Assembly: GCF_900095305.1 (NCBI RefSeq)
Contig: NZ_FMDO01000036.1
Span: forward strand, 1-64,000
Direction of reading: 5' to 3'
From: Proteiniborus sp. DW1
Lineage (GTDB): Bacteria; Bacillota; Clostridia; Tissierellales; Proteiniboraceae
Length of the DNA: 64,000 nucleotides
The translations under genes were made by a program, and so were the position numbers. Under the pieces are notes generated by a model. That model saw only the letters and a program-made list of their open reading frames with translations, made no database searches and was not told the DNA's origin. This document shows, in pieces, positions 33,447-43,762 of this stretch. Position 1 is the first letter of the stretch; each line of letters starts with the position of its first letter.

Positions 33447-35519
33447 TTTTTGTTCACCTTCATTCTTTCCTTCGCTAGGTAAAGCATCTTTCCTGGAAAG
33501 ATTAATTCTACCTTGATTATCTATTTCTGTTACCTTTACTAGTATTTCATCTCCAATTGATAATACATCTTCTACCTTGTTAATTCTTTCCTTTGCAATG
33601 TTTGATATATGAACTAAACCTTCTTTCCCATTTAATACTTCTACAAAAGCTCCAAATGGCATTATTCTAGTTACCTTTCCTAGATATATTTTTCCTATCT
33701 CTATCTCTTCAACTATTTTCTCTATCATTTTCATAGCTTTCTTACCAAACTCTACATTCTCTGCTGCAATAATCACTTTTCCATCATCTTCGATATCAAT
33801 TTTTACTCCTGTTTCATCAATAATCTTATTGATTACTTTCCCACCTGGACCAATAATATCTCGTATTTTATCTGGATTTACTGACATTGTAAGGATTCTA
33901 GGTGCGTAAGGAGATAGTTCTTTTCTTGGCTGTGAAATAACCTCACTCATTTTATCAAGTATAAAAAGTCTTCCTATCCTTGCTTTTTCTAATGCATTTT
34001 TTAAAATTTCCCTATCAATACCAGCTATTTTAATATCCATTTGTATTGCTGTTATACCTTTTTTTGTTCCAGCTACTTTAAAGTCCATATCCCCTAAAAA
34101 GTCTTCCATTCCCTGTATATCAGTTAAAATTACTACTTTATCATCTGATTTTATTAATCCCATTGCAATACCAGCTACAGGTGCAGTGATTGGAACCCCA
34201 GCATCTAATAAAGCTAAAGTGCTTCCACAGACACTTGCTTGTGAAGTAGAGCCATTAGAGCTTAGTACTTCTGAGACTAGCCTAATGGTGTAAGGAAACT
34301 CATCAACACTAGGAATAACAGGTTCTAGAGCTCTTTCAGCTAGAGCACCATGTCCGATCTCCCTTCTTCCAGGTCCTCTTAAGAATCTAGTTTCTCCGAC
34401 ACTAAATGGTGGAAAGTTATAGTGATGCATGTATCTTTTTTCTTCTTCTTCACCAAGTCCATCAATAATTTGAACATCTCCTGCAGCTCCTAAGGTTGCA
34501 ACAGTCAATACTTGAGTTTGCCCTCTAGTAAATAGTCCTGAACCATGAGTTCTTGGTAATATTCCAACCTCACTAGTAATATTTCGTATTTCATCTACAT
34601 GTCTATTGTCAGGTCTAATTCCTTCTTCAACATTATATAATACTTCTTCAATATCAGCAGTATTATCAGGATATTTTTCAATAAAATATTCAAATGTTTC
34701 TTTTTTCACACTATCTATATTATCCTGTCTTTCTTGCTTATCTTCAGTTCTAATAGCTTTTAACATTTTTTCTCTAGCATATTCTGTTATTTCTTTTTCG
34801 ATTTCCTTGTCAGGTAGGAATGCTTTATATTCCTTTTTAGGTTTGCCAACTTCTTTTCTAATCTCATTAATAAATTTACATATTTCCTTTATTTCCTCAT
34901 GTCCTGTCATTATAGCATCTAGCATTACAGCTTCATCAATTTCATTTGCCCCAGCTTCAACCATCATAACAGCATCTTCAGTGCCAGCAACTATCAAGCT
35001 TAATAATGATTTTTCTCTTTGATCGCAAGTAGGATTTATTATAAATTTATTATCAATTAAGCCTACTGATACAGAACCAGTGGGTCCATTAAATGGTATA
35101 TCTGATATAGTTAGTGCAATAGATGCCCCTATCATTGAAACAATATCTGGAGTACAGTCCTGATCAACTGATAAAGCTGTTACTATCACTTGGACATCAT
35201 TTCTAAAATCCTTAGGAAATAATGGTCTAATTGGTCTATCAATAAGCCTTGATGTTAATATGGCTTTTTCACTAGGTTTACCTTCTCTCTTAATGAAGCC
35301 ACCTGGGATTTTCCCAACTGCATACAACCTTTCTTCATAATCAACACTCAATGGAAAAAAGTCAATACCTTCTCTGGGTTCTTTTGATGCAGTAGCTGTA
35401 GCTAATACTACAGTGTCACCATATCTAACTAGACATGAACCTCCAGCCTGCTCGGCGACCTTTCCTATTGTTACAGAAAGCTTTCTTCCACTTATATTAG
35501 TTTCAAAAGTTCTCTCCAT
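33444..35519 (-). CDS. pnp: Polyribonucleotide nucleotidyltransferase
   Basis: PNPase, a phosphorolytic 3'-5' exoribonuclease and degradosome partner of RNase Y. The 691 residues contain two RNase PH domains (1-210 and about 310-540; [15 protein letters not shown] and [12 protein letters not shown]), the linking helical domain, then KH ([15 protein letters not shown]) and S1 ([24 protein letters not shown]) domains. AAAGGAGGTAGAAC precedes the ATG. It follows rpsO, as in nearly all bacteria, with a terminator hairpin between the two. Confidence 0.98.
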   Translation of the reverse strand: MERTFETNISGRKLSVTIGKVAEQAGGSCLVRYGDTVVLATATASKEPREGIDFFPLSVDYEERLYAVGKIPGGFIKREGKPSEKAILTSRLIDRPIRPLFPKDFRNDVQVIVTALSVDQDCTPDIVSMIGASIALTISDIPFNGPTGSVSVGLIDNKFIINPTCDQREKSLLSLIVAGTEDAVMMVEAGANEIDEAVMLDAIMTGHEEIKEICKFINEIRKEVGKPKKEYKAFLPDKEIEKEITEYAREKMLKAIRTEDKQERQDNIDSVKKETFEYFIEKYPDNTADIEEVLYNVEEGIRPDNRHVDEIRNITSEVGILPRTHGSGLFTRGQTQVLTVATLGAAGDVQIIDGLGEEEEKRYMHHYNFPPFSVGETRFLRGPGRREIGHGALAERALEPVIPSVDEFPYTIRLVSEVLSSNGSTSQASVCGSTLALLDAGVPITAPVAGIAMGLIKSDDKVVILTDIQGMEDFLGDMDFKVAGTKKGITAIQMDIKIAGIDREILKNALEKARIGRLFILDKMSEVISQPRKELSPYAPRILTMSVNPDKIRDIIGPGGKVINKIIDETGVKIDIEDDGKVIIAAENVEFGKKAMKMIEKIVEEIEIGKIYLGKVTRIMPFGAFVEVLNGKEGLVHISNIAKERINKVEDVLSIGDEILVKVTEIDNQGRINLSRKDALPSEGKNEGEQK

Positions 35520-35610
35520 GTTCTACCTCCTTTAATATGTATACTTTATTATATATTAATTATTATTGCCTCGAAAATATAAAAAAAACAAAGTTACCTA
35601 TAAATTAATA

Positions 35611-35628
35611 GAGCGGGTATCCCCGCTC
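35611..35628 (-). terminator. Hairpin after rpsO
   Basis: GAGCGGG (35611-35617), loop TATC, CCCGCTC (35622-35628), just past the rpsO stop. The minus-strand tail is only moderately T-rich, so some read-through into pnp is likely. Confidence 0.7.
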
Positions 35629-35631
35629 CAA

Positions 35632-35901
35632 TTAACGTCTTAAGCCTAATTTCTCTATAAGATTACGATATCTTTCTATATCAGTTTTCTCTAAGTAGTT
35701 CTGTAAGCCTCTTCTTTGACCTACCATCTTTAACAAACCTCTTCTAGAATGATGATCTTTCTTATGAATCTTTAAGTGCTCATTAAGCTTATTAATTCTG
35801 TGTGTTAAAATCGCAATTTGAACTTCTGGTGACCCTGTATCACCTTCATGTACTCTGTACTCTTCAATAATTCTTGCTTTTTCTTCTTTACTTAAATTCA
35901 T
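35632..35901 (-). CDS. rpsO: 30S ribosomal protein S15
   Basis: An 89-residue primary 16S-binding protein of standard length with the conserved [16 protein letters not shown] segment and the [12 protein letters not shown] loop. AAGGAGG lies 7 nt before the ATG. It is transcribed from a good sigma-A promoter (35990-36018) through a leader that folds into a long hairpin, which suggests S15 autoregulation as known for several bacteria. Confidence 0.98.
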   Translation of the reverse strand: MNLSKEEKARIIEEYRVHEGDTGSPEVQIAILTHRINKLNEHLKIHKKDHHSRRGLLKMVGQRRGLQNYLEKTDIERYRNLIEKLGLRR

Positions 35902-35927
35902 TTTTTATCCTCCTTATATTATACTAC

Positions 35928-35976
35928 ACCATAAGCCAAGTATACAGTCGAGGCTACAGTAAACTTAGCATATGGT
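35928..35976 (-). promoter_or_regulatory. Long hairpin in the rpsO leader
   Basis: ACCATAAGCCAAGTATACAG (35928-35947) is complementary, with about four mismatches or GU pairs, to the segment ending TATGGT at 35976. It lies between the promoter and ribosome site of rpsO. S15 leaders of several structural classes exist; this may be one, or a new class. Confidence 0.6.
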
Positions 35977-35989
35977 ATTATCAATCCTA

Positions 35990-36018
35990 ATTGTACCATA
36001 TCAAATATATCTTGTAAA
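35990..36018 (-). promoter_or_regulatory. Sigma-A promoter of rpsO
   Basis: On the minus strand TTTACA (36013-36018), 17-bp spacer, TACAAT (35990-35995). Confidence 0.72.
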
Positions 36019-36052
36019 TATTTATTTTAATATTACATTTTTATCTCCATAT

Positions 36053-36970
36053 TCATCTATCAAGTATAGAGATTTTCTCAATATCTCTCATAACCTGTTT
36101 GACTAGTTCGTTTTTATTAGAAAATTTCTTTTCTTCTCTAATAAACTCTAATAATTGAATATGAACCCTTTTTCCATATATATTTTCATTAAAATTAAGT
36201 ATATGGGTTTCTATGCTAAAATCTACATCATTAAAAGTAGGATTACTTCCTATGTTTGTAATACTCAAAAATTCTCTATTATCTATCGATGTAATTGATT
36301 TGTAAACACCAAACTTTGGTATTTGGTACTTTGTATCTGTTTTTAAATTTGCTGTGGCAAAACCTAACCCTTTTCCTCTGCCTTTTCCTTTGACAATAGT
36401 GCCATTTATAGCAAATGGTCTTCCAAGTAGAATATTAGCTTCCTCAATAAGTCCATCTTTAATTAACTCCCTTATATTTGAACTACTTATTATCTTATTA
36501 TTACTGGTAATGGGGTCTATGATCATTACTTCAAAGCCAAACTCTTTACCTGCTTTTATTAAAAAATCTCCATTACCTTGAGCTTTATGACCAAATTTAT
36601 AATCAAACCCTATTACGACAAACTTTGCATGTAACTGATCCACAAGTATTTTTTTTACAAAATCATAGGGTGACATACGCATTATCTCTTTAGTAAAATC
36701 AGTTAAATATAATATCTCGATCCCGATTTTTTCAAATAACAAGATTTTCTGCTCATTGCTCATAAGCAGATTGTTTGTTTTATTAGTTTTAAAGTTAACT
36801 AGTGATTCATTGTTAAATGTAAAAACAGACTTAGTTAGGCCCTTTTCTTCTGCATTCTTCATCATTTCTTTTATTAAATACTGATGTCCTAGATGGAAAC
36901 CATCAAAATTTCCAAGAGCTACAGCTGTATATTTATTAATAGATGTATTGCAGTCATGCAAGATTTTCAT
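36053..36970 (-). CDS. ribF: Bifunctional riboflavin kinase/FAD synthetase
   Basis: Makes FMN and then FAD from riboflavin. The 305 residues have an N-terminal nucleotidyltransferase domain (VALGNFDGFHLGHQYLI, and SSSNIRELIKDG) and a C-terminal riboflavin kinase domain (GRPFAINGTIVKGKGRGKGLGFATANL). The truB-ribF-rpsO order is the conserved one. AAAGGTGA stands 8 nt before the ATG and 13 nt after truB. It supplies the cofactor required by the flavoprotein operon at 12755-16060. Confidence 0.97.
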   Translation of the reverse strand: MKILHDCNTSINKYTAVALGNFDGFHLGHQYLIKEMMKNAEEKGLTKSVFTFNNESLVNFKTNKTNNLLMSNEQKILLFEKIGIEILYLTDFTKEIMRMSPYDFVKKILVDQLHAKFVVIGFDYKFGHKAQGNGDFLIKAGKEFGFEVMIIDPITSNNKIISSSNIRELIKDGLIEEANILLGRPFAINGTIVKGKGRGKGLGFATANLKTDTKYQIPKFGVYKSITSIDNREFLSITNIGSNPTFNDVDFSIETHILNFNENIYGKRVHIQLLEFIREEKKFSNKNELVKQVMRDIEKISILDR

Positions 36971-36982
36971 TGTCTATCACCT

Positions 36983-37888
36983 TTATATAAAAACTTTATC
37001 CATTTTTAAAATAGTACCTTCAGCAGTTTCTTCAACTAGCCCCATTCCAATAAATATATCATCGCAGTATACCCGTATTTCGCCTCTGTGACTTTCACTA
37101 TTAAATTTATAGTTATGGTCACTTAACTTTATTTTTCCACCGTTTTTCAAGATATCATAGAACTTTTGATCAAGCTTAACAAGCTTATGATGTTTAAGTA
37201 CACTATCTAGAGGCATCATAATACTACTTAATCTACCATTAGAAATATATTCTTCTATTTCCTCGATGGTATAGGCATTTTCAATTTTGAAGTCTCCTAC
37301 TTGAGTTCTTACTAAAAATGTCATACAGCCTAAACTCCCTAGTCTTTTACCTATATCGTTACATAATGTTCGTATATAAGTCCCCTTTGAACATTCGACA
37401 TCAAAAAGTACTCTCTTATTATCATAATTTTTTATAATTGAAATATTATGGATAATTATTTCCCTAGGTTTTCTTTCTACAGTTTTCCCTTCTCTAGCAA
37501 GCTCATATAATTTTTTCCCATTATGTTTTAATGCAGAATACATAGGAGGTATCTGTTGAATTTTGCCTTTAAATTCATTAAATACTTGTTCAAGTTCATC
37601 AGAGGTAATATCTGGTATAGCCTTCCTATTTATAATTTCTCCATATTTATCTTGAGTATCTGTTTCATAACCAAGGGTTAGTTCGGCTCTATACGATTTA
37701 CTAAAGTCATCAAAATATTGAACAACCCTTGTAGCTTTTCCTATACAAATAGGCAGCACACCAGCTGCATTTGGATCCAAGGTGCCAGTGTGCCCTACCC
37801 TTTTAATTTTTAATTTTTTCCTAATAAAATTTACAATGTCATGAGATGTCATACCCGGCGGTTTTAAAACATTAATAATCCCATTCAT
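36983..37888 (-). CDS. truB: tRNA pseudouridine(55) synthase
   Basis: Isomerises U55 of the T-loop in tRNAs. The 301 residues contain the catalytic aspartate in GTLDPNAAGVLP and the KGTYIRTL motif. The frame reaches 37906, but the AGGTGA site selects ATG 37888, giving the usual MNGIINVLKPPGMTSHD. It begins 4 nt after the nrnA stop, inside the nusA-infB operon. Confidence 0.97.
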   Translation of the reverse strand: MNGIINVLKPPGMTSHDIVNFIRKKLKIKRVGHTGTLDPNAAGVLPICIGKATRVVQYFDDFSKSYRAELTLGYETDTQDKYGEIINRKAIPDITSDELEQVFNEFKGKIQQIPPMYSALKHNGKKLYELAREGKTVERKPREIIIHNISIIKNYDNKRVLFDVECSKGTYIRTLCNDIGKRLGSLGCMTFLVRTQVGDFKIENAYTIEEIEEYISNGRLSSIMMPLDSVLKHHKLVKLDQKFYDILKNGGKIKLSDHNYKFNSESHRGEIRVYCDDIFIGMGLVEETAEGTILKMDKVFI

Positions 37889-37892
37889 ATAA

Positions 37893-38870
37893 TCACCTGA
37901 GTGCATTTTTTATTTCTTTTAATACTAATATTTTTCCTTCTTCTATACTAGTGTATATTGTACATCCTGAAGCTTTCTTATGTCCTCCACCATTGAAGTT
38001 CTTTGCAATAGCTGATACATCAACATAGTTTTTTGACCTAAAACCAACTTTCACAACATTATCTTCAATCTCTTTAAATATACAAGCAATTTCTATACCG
38101 TCAATATCTCTAATAAAGTCAATTATATTATCTCCATCACTCATTGTTGCATTGCAGCTTTGTAGCATTTGTCTAGTTACATTGACTAAAGCTATTTTCC
38201 CTTCTTCTAATATTTCCATAGTACTAAGGCTTGCCATGAGTAGCTTTGTCTTTTCAATACTTCTACTCTGATATAAATTTACATTAATAAAATTAATATC
38301 TATACCTATATTAAGTAGTTTAGAAGCTATTATATGAGTAGTAGGTGAGGTATTGTCATATTTGAAGCTTCCTGTATCAGAAGATATAGCTACATAAAGT
38401 GATGTGGCAATATCTTTATCTATATTGACACTCATAAATTCTAAAATCTCGTAAATTATTTCTCCAGTAGAACTAGCATCTGGATCAATTATGTTTATGT
38501 TGCCAAACTTAGTGTTAGTTATATGGTGATCTATATTGATAATAGAATCTATAGATTTTAAAACTGTTTTTTCTATCCCAATTCGTTCTAAATCTCCACA
38601 ATCTAATGCAATTAACGTTTTAATTTTATTATCAGGAATTTCTTTTTGAATCAAATCTACTCCTGGAAGAAATGAAAGATTTCTAGGTATTTCATCGGGT
38701 ATGAACATAGTTATATTGTCATAGCCATTTCTCTTAAGAGCTAGACCTAAAGCTAATACAGAGCCTATACTATCTCCATCAGGATTAACATGAGAAGTAA
38801 TGCATATACTATTATTCTTTTCAATTTTAGAGAGTGCTTCTCTTAAAAGCATTTCTCTATTATTAGTCAT
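37893..38870 (-). CDS. nrnA: DHH/DHHA1 phosphoesterase, NrnA oligoribonuclease/pAp phosphatase
   Basis: Degrades short RNA oligomers and dephosphorylates pAp. The 325 residues show the DHH motifs SHVNPDGDSIGS, IALDCGD, INIDHHITNT and the DHHA1 glycine motif NGGGHKKASG. ATG 38870 is chosen over GTG 38876 for spacing from AAAGGA. It overlaps the end of rbfA by 8 nt, consistent with the rbfA-nrnA-truB part of the operon in clostridia. Confidence 0.95.
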   Translation of the reverse strand: MTNNREMLLREALSKIEKNNSICITSHVNPDGDSIGSVLALGLALKRNGYDNITMFIPDEIPRNLSFLPGVDLIQKEIPDNKIKTLIALDCGDLERIGIEKTVLKSIDSIINIDHHITNTKFGNINIIDPDASSTGEIIYEILEFMSVNIDKDIATSLYVAISSDTGSFKYDNTSPTTHIIASKLLNIGIDINFINVNLYQSRSIEKTKLLMASLSTMEILEEGKIALVNVTRQMLQSCNATMSDGDNIIDFIRDIDGIEIACIFKEIEDNVVKVGFRSKNYVDVSAIAKNFNGGGHKKASGCTIYTSIEEGKILVLKEIKNALR

Positions 38871-39240
38871 CTTCACTACTTCCTTTATTACTATTGCTAT
38901 CTTTCACTTCATTTAACAATTTTGAAATTTTAAAACCATGTTCAATTGATTTATCTAGATAAAATAATGGTTCTGGTGTATATCTTAAGTTTAAATTTTC
39001 ACCTATTTCTTTCCTGATAAAGCCTTTCCCGCTTTCCAGCCCTTTTAATGTCTCCTCTCTACTACTTTCATCTCCTAGGACGCTTATATAAATCTTTGCA
39101 TATCTTAAATCCCTAGTTACTTCCACTTCTGTGACACTTGTCATAGGAGAGATTCTAGGATCTTTTAACTCTGTCATTATAGCATTACTAACTATCCTTT
39201 TTATTTCTTCAGAAATCCTTCCTAAACGTTTTATACTCAT
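38863..39240 (-). CDS. rbfA: 30S ribosome-binding factor A
   Basis: Assembly factor for the 30S subunit and 16S 5' end processing. The 125 residues form the KH-like fold with RLGRISEEIKRIVSNAI, LKDPRI and VTRDLRYAKIYISVLG. GTG 39249 forms part of the AGGTGA site; ATG 39240 gives the usual start. It follows infB by 41 nt. Confidence 0.96.
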   Translation of the reverse strand: MSIKRLGRISEEIKRIVSNAIMTELKDPRISPMTSVTEVEVTRDLRYAKIYISVLGDESSREETLKGLESGKGFIRKEIGENLNLRYTPEPLFYLDKSIEHGFKISKLLNEVKDSNSNKGSSEDD

Positions 39241-39281
39241 AGAAGTCACCTATCCTTTTTCCTTTATGCATTACTAACAAT

Positions 39282-41366
39282 TTATCTTTTTATTTCCTCT
39301 AAGGTAAAAGCTTCTATTACATCTCCTTCTTTTAGGTCATTATAGCCTTCTATACCCAAGCCACCTTCGTATCCAGTAGCTATTTCCCTAACATCATCTT
39401 TAAATCTCTTCAATGAAGAAATATTTCCTTCATGAATAACTACATTATCCCTTAAAAGTCTTACTTTAGCATTTCTTAGTATTTTACCTTGTTGTATATA
39501 TATTCCTGCTACCATGCCAACATTTGGCACTTTAAATGTAGCTCTGACCTCAGCCCTACCAAGTATTACTTCTTTATATTCTGGTGCAAGCATACCTTTA
39601 ATTGCAGCTTCAATATCCTCAATAGCATTGTATATTACTCTATATGTTCTTACATCTACATTTTCTCTATTTGCAATGTCCATTGCAGTATTAGTTGGTC
39701 TAACATTAAAGCCAATAACTATGGCATTTGAGGCAGATGCCAGCATAATATCACTCTCAGTTATAGCTCCAACTCCTCCATGGATTGGGTTTACTTTTAC
39801 CTCATCTATACTCAACTTTTCCAATGATTGTTTCACTGCTTCTATAGACCCCTTCACATCTGCCTTTATAATAATATTTAAATCCTTTACTTCGCCTTGT
39901 TTAATTCTCTCAAATAGATCGTCTAAAGAAACCTTTTGAGTAACTTTTAGTTGTTCACTTCTAATAGCCTCTTTATTACGTTCAGCTATTTCCCGTGCTT
40001 TTTTATCATCTTCTACTGCATAAAGGGATTCTCCTGCCTCTGGAACTTCAGATAGTCCAAGTATTTCCACTGGCATAGAAGGACCAGCCTTTTTTACTCT
40101 TTTTCCTTTATCATCGAGCATCGCTCTAACTTTTCCATAGGCTACTCCAGAAACTACTGAATCTCCAACACTAAGTGTACCCTTTTGTACTAACACTGTT
40201 GCAACTGGACCTCTTCCTTTATCTAATTTAGCTTCTATTATCGTTCCAACTGCATTCCTATTAGGATTAGCCTTTAACTCTTGCATTTCAGCTACTAATA
40301 ATACCATCTCTAATAATTCATCTATTCCAATTCTTTTAAGAGCAGACACAGGAACAAATATTGTGTCTCCACCCCATTCTTCAGGTACTAAGCCATGCTC
40401 TGTTAATTCTTGTTTAACTCTATCAGGATTAGCCTCTTCTTTATCAGTTTTATTTACTGCGACTATTATTGGCACATTTGCTGCCTTAGCATGATTTAAA
40501 GCCTCTATAGTTTGAGGCATTACACCATCATCTGCAGCTACTACAAGTATTGCTATATCTGTTATTTGTGCACCCCTTGCTCTCATGGAAGTAAAAGCTT
40601 CGTGACCAGGTGTGTCTAAGAAAACAACTTTTTTATTATTTACTGTTACAGTCGATGCTCCTATATGTTGTGTTATCCCTCCTGCTTCTTTTTGAGTAAC
40701 ACGAGTTTCTCTTATAGCATCTAATAAAGAAGTCTTCCCATGGTCTACGTGTCCCATAACTGTAACAACTGGAGGCCTAAGCTTTAAGCTCTCCTCAGGA
40801 TCCTCGCTATCTAAAAAATCGTCGTAAATTGAATTTTCCTGTTCTGTAACTTGCTTGTTTAGTTTTAATTCACAGTTAAATTCTGAGGCAACAATACTTG
40901 CTGCATCAAAATCAATTTCTTGGTTTATACCAGCCATAACTCCTAAAGCAATCAATTTAGAGATTACTTGGTTAGAACTTACACCCACCTTCTCAGCTAA
41001 ATCTTTAACTATAATTTTATTATCTACTTCAATAATCTTAATCTCTTTATTAGTCAATCGTTCCTTATCCTTTTCTTTATTTACCTTAGTATTTTCTTCA
41101 CGTTTTTTAGTTTTCTTAGGCTTTGAAGAAGAAGCCTTCTTTTCATAAAAATCTTCATTAGTATCATCATAACTTTCTATATCTTCATCTTCGTCTTTTT
41201 TACTAGACTCTTCTTTGATATATTCCTTAAGTAGCTCAGCTTCTTCCTTATCCACAGAGCTCATATGGCTTCCAACCTTCACATTTAATTCATCTAACTT
41301 ATCCATTAATTCTTTAGTTGATATTCCTATTTCTTTTGCTAATTCATATATTCTTATTTTAGTCAA
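39282..41366 (-). CDS. infB: Translation initiation factor IF-2
   Basis: GTPase that delivers fMet-tRNA to the ribosome. The 694 residues have an N-terminal IF2_N winged module ([22 protein letters not shown]), a short Lys/Glu-rich linker (about 55-115), a second IF2_N module, the G domain ([24 protein letters not shown]), and domains II to IV ending in [16 protein letters not shown]. The frame extends to 41381, but GGGGGTG sits 6 nt before TTG 41366, which is the usual start. The linker is short, as in other clostridia. Confidence 0.97.
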   Translation of the reverse strand: MTKIRIYELAKEIGISTKELMDKLDELNVKVGSHMSSVDKEEAELLKEYIKEESSKKDEDEDIESYDDTNEDFYEKKASSSKPKKTKKREENTKVNKEKDKERLTNKEIKIIEVDNKIIVKDLAEKVGVSSNQVISKLIALGVMAGINQEIDFDAASIVASEFNCELKLNKQVTEQENSIYDDFLDSEDPEESLKLRPPVVTVMGHVDHGKTSLLDAIRETRVTQKEAGGITQHIGASTVTVNNKKVVFLDTPGHEAFTSMRARGAQITDIAILVVAADDGVMPQTIEALNHAKAANVPIIVAVNKTDKEEANPDRVKQELTEHGLVPEEWGGDTIFVPVSALKRIGIDELLEMVLLVAEMQELKANPNRNAVGTIIEAKLDKGRGPVATVLVQKGTLSVGDSVVSGVAYGKVRAMLDDKGKRVKKAGPSMPVEILGLSEVPEAGESLYAVEDDKKAREIAERNKEAIRSEQLKVTQKVSLDDLFERIKQGEVKDLNIIIKADVKGSIEAVKQSLEKLSIDEVKVNPIHGGVGAITESDIMLASASNAIVIGFNVRPTNTAMDIANRENVDVRTYRVIYNAIEDIEAAIKGMLAPEYKEVILGRAEVRATFKVPNVGMVAGIYIQQGKILRNAKVRLLRDNVVIHEGNISSLKRFKDDVREIATGYEGGLGIEGYNDLKEGDVIEAFTLEEIKR

Positions 41367-41382
41367 ACTATGCACCCCCAAT

Positions 41383-41697
41383 TTATTTACAGGTGGTAAT
41401 TTTATCTATAATTTTTAATAAAGCTTTTGAAAATGCTTCATCATTTACTGATATCACAGAGGTGAGCCCTTTTCCAATAGACTCCCCAAGTTCTACTTTT
41501 TGACCTATTTCAAGGTATCTAATATTTTTTTGATTACATATACTCTGAAATTTAGATTTTGTATTATCTGAAGCATCTGAAGCAATAATTAACAATTTAG
41601 ACTTTCTTTCTTTTAATGATTGAATACAACCCATCTCACCTGATATTATAAGCCCAGCTTTCCTACCGATACCGAGCATTGATAATAGTTTTTTCAT
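41383..41697 (-). CDS. L7Ae-family ribosomal protein (YlxQ-like)
   Basis: A 104-residue L7Ae/L30e-fold K-turn RNA-binding protein, YlxQ in Bacillus. It shows the family start [20 protein letters not shown] and [18 protein letters not shown]. It directly abuts rnpM (no spacer) and precedes infB, the conserved slot. RNA target in vivo is not known from sequence. Confidence 0.93.
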   Translation of the reverse strand: MKKLLSMLGIGRKAGLIISGEMGCIQSLKERKSKLLIIASDASDNTKSKFQSICNQKNIRYLEIGQKVELGESIGKGLTSVISVNDEAFSKALLKIIDKITTCK

Positions 41698-41958
41698 CTA
41701 CTCTATCTCCTTAAACAAGTCATCATAAATCTTGTCAGGAATTTCAACCTCTAATGCTTTATTCAGTCTTTTGGTTTTTATTGCTTTTTCTAAACAGTCA
41801 CTAGTTTTGCAGATATAAGCTCCGCGTCCATTTGCTTTTCCTGTTAAATCAACAAATATCTCTCCATCTTTATTTTTAACAATTCTTATTAATTCACGTT
41901 TGGGCTTCCCCTCAGAGCAGCCTAAACATTTTCTAAGAGGTATCTTTTTCACCTTCAA
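41698..41958 (-). CDS. rnpM: YlxR-family RNA-binding protein RnpM
   Basis: An 86-residue protein of the YlxR family, reported to bind and modulate RNase P. It has the N-terminal RKCLGCSEGKPKRELIRI zinc-like Cys pair and the GRGAYIC motif. It starts at TTG 41958, 7 nt from GGGGTG. It is located in its standard place after nusA. The Cys residues may bind metal, but this is not certain. Confidence 0.93.
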   Translation of the reverse strand: MKVKKIPLRKCLGCSEGKPKRELIRIVKNKDGEIFVDLTGKANGRGAYICKTSDCLEKAIKTKRLNKALEVEIPDKIYDDLFKEIE

Positions 41959-41981
41959 CTTCTATCACCCCTTAACAAGTA

Positions 41982-43019
41982 TTAATTATCTAATTGTCCT
42001 TCGCTTTTTATATCTATTTTCCAGCCAGTTAGTTTTGCTGCAAGTCTAGCATTCTGGCCTTCTTTACCTATAGCTAACGATAATTGATAGTCAGGTACTA
42101 CAATTAAGGCAGACTTTTCACTTTCATTTACATCAACCTTTATAACTTTAGCAGGGCTTAAACTGTTGGATAAAAACTCCTCAATATCCTTACTCCAATT
42201 AATTATATCGATTTTTTCGCCCTTTAACTCAGAAACAATTGCTTTAACCCTAGCACCTTTAAATCCAACACATGCTCCAACAGGATCTACATTTGGGTCT
42301 TTAGAATACACTGCAATCTTAGTTCTTGATCCTGCCTCTCTTGAAATACTATAGATATCAACAATTCCTTCTTGTATTTCTGGAACTTCAAGCTCAAAAA
42401 GTCTTTTAACAAGACCTGGGTGTGTTCTAGAAAGTAGGATTTGAGGGCCTTTAGTAGTCTTTTTAACTTCTAGAATATATGCCTTTATCCTATCTCCTTG
42501 ATTGTAAACCTCACCTTGAATTTGCTCGCTTGGAGCCAATATTCCTTCTGTTTTATCTAAGTCTACGTAAACATTGTTTTTGCTAACTCTCTGAACTAAT
42601 CCGGTTACAATCTCATTTTCTCTGTTGATGAATTCATCAAAGACTATTTCTCTTTCAGCCTCTTTTATTTTTTGCATTACAACCTGCTTTGCAGTTTGAG
42701 CAGCTATCCTTCCAAAGTTTCTAGGTGTAATCTCTATATTAACTATATCATTTATATCATACCTTGTGTCTATTTCCTTAGCAGCTTCTAAGCTAATTTC
42801 AAGCAAATCGTCTTCTACTGATTCAACCACTGTTTTCTTTGCATATACTTTTACTTCACCATTTTCTTTGTTTATTGCTACCTCAACATTTTGTGAAGAG
42901 CCAAAATTCTTTTTATAACCTGAAATAAGAGCTGCTTCTAATGCTTCGAATATTGTGTCTTTGCGAATACCTTTCTCTTTTTCAATTTCTTCAAGGGCCT
43001 CTATAAACTCGGCTTTCAT
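41982..43019 (-). CDS. nusA: Transcription termination/antitermination factor NusA
   Basis: RNA-polymerase-associated factor. The 345 residues comprise the N-terminal RNAP-binding domain (FIEALEEIEKEKGI), an S1 domain (about 135-200), and two KH domains (VGACVGFKGARVKAIVSEL and AIGKEGQNARLAAKLTGWKI). It lacks the C-terminal acidic repeats of proteobacteria, as usual for Firmicutes. GGGAGG precedes the ATG at a rather long distance, with an AAAGGGG closer in. It follows rimP by 19 nt. Confidence 0.97.
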   Translation of the reverse strand: MKAEFIEALEEIEKEKGIRKDTIFEALEAALISGYKKNFGSSQNVEVAINKENGEVKVYAKKTVVESVEDDLLEISLEAAKEIDTRYDINDIVNIEITPRNFGRIAAQTAKQVVMQKIKEAEREIVFDEFINRENEIVTGLVQRVSKNNVYVDLDKTEGILAPSEQIQGEVYNQGDRIKAYILEVKKTTKGPQILLSRTHPGLVKRLFELEVPEIQEGIVDIYSISREAGSRTKIAVYSKDPNVDPVGACVGFKGARVKAIVSELKGEKIDIINWSKDIEEFLSNSLSPAKVIKVDVNESEKSALIVVPDYQLSLAIGKEGQNARLAAKLTGWKIDIKSEGQLDN

Positions 43020-43038
43020 ATCCCCTTTAACCTCCCTA

Positions 43039-43503
43039 CTAAAATTTAATAGCTAGATTAATCTTTGATATAATCTCTCTATCTATCTGAATCTTTTCTT
43101 CTTTTTCATTGATAATTATTATATTTTTATCATCAAAGCTAACTAGTTTGCCAATATACTTTTTCTTGCCATTTAGTTGCTTATACAGACTAATTTCTAT
43201 ATCTTTTCCAAAGCTTCTTTCTAAATCCTTGTTATTTTTAAGCGGTCTATCTAGTCCAGGTGAAGATACTTCTAAAAAATAATTTTCTTTTATAGGGTCT
43301 TTTTCATCAAGGAGAACACTTAATTCTTCACTTACTCTTTGACAGTCATCTATTGTTACTCCGCCGGGTTTATCAATAAACACTCTTAAATAAAAGTGTG
43401 GACCTTCTTTTATGTACTCCACATCAACTAATTCATAGGTAAATTTTAACAATATCGGTTCTAGCATTTCTGCAACCATATTTTCTATTGCTGCTTTTTT
43501 CAT
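43039..43503 (-). CDS. rimP: Ribosome maturation factor RimP
   Basis: Factor for 30S subunit assembly. The 154 residues have the N-terminal alpha/beta domain with ELVDVEYIKEGPHFYLRVFIDKPGG and DDCQRVSEELS, the VSSPGLDRPL motif, and a C-terminal SH3-like domain. GGAGGTGAAC selects ATG 43503 rather than ATG 43521. It is the first gene of the rimP-nusA-rnpM-infB-rbfA-nrnA-truB-ribF operon; the promoter is probably in the 80 nt upstream (TATAAT on the minus strand near 43570), but no good -35 was found. Confidence 0.95.
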   Translation of the reverse strand: MKKAAIENMVAEMLEPILLKFTYELVDVEYIKEGPHFYLRVFIDKPGGVTIDDCQRVSEELSVLLDEKDPIKENYFLEVSSPGLDRPLKNNKDLERSFGKDIEISLYKQLNGKKKYIGKLVSFDDKNIIIINEKEEKIQIDREIISKINLAIKF

Positions 43504-43581
43504 ATGTTCACCTCCAAACAATTACGTTTATATTTTGCCATAAAATAGCTTAATTATTCTAAATGCATATTATAATAAAGT

Positions 43582-43603
43582 AAGAGTGGGAAATCCCACT
43601 CTT
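43582..43603 (-). terminator. Strong hairpin between the mgtC-like gene and rimP
   Basis: AAGAGTGGGA (43582-43591) pairs with TCCCACTCTT (43594-43603). On the minus strand a moderately T-rich tail follows. It probably ends the uppS-to-mgtC operon. The 160 bp between it and the mgtC-like stop hold nothing I can identify. Confidence 0.7.
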
Positions 43604-43762
43604 GCTGCATAGGTCTATTTAATTAAAGCATATCATATTTTTTTCCAAAAATCAAATATTAAATAAAGTAAGCTTACTGCTACTATATAATTCATATAAA
43701 AATATATTCTAAAGCTTCTAACATAAACATCTATACTTTTCTAATATTATTTTCCTAATCCT

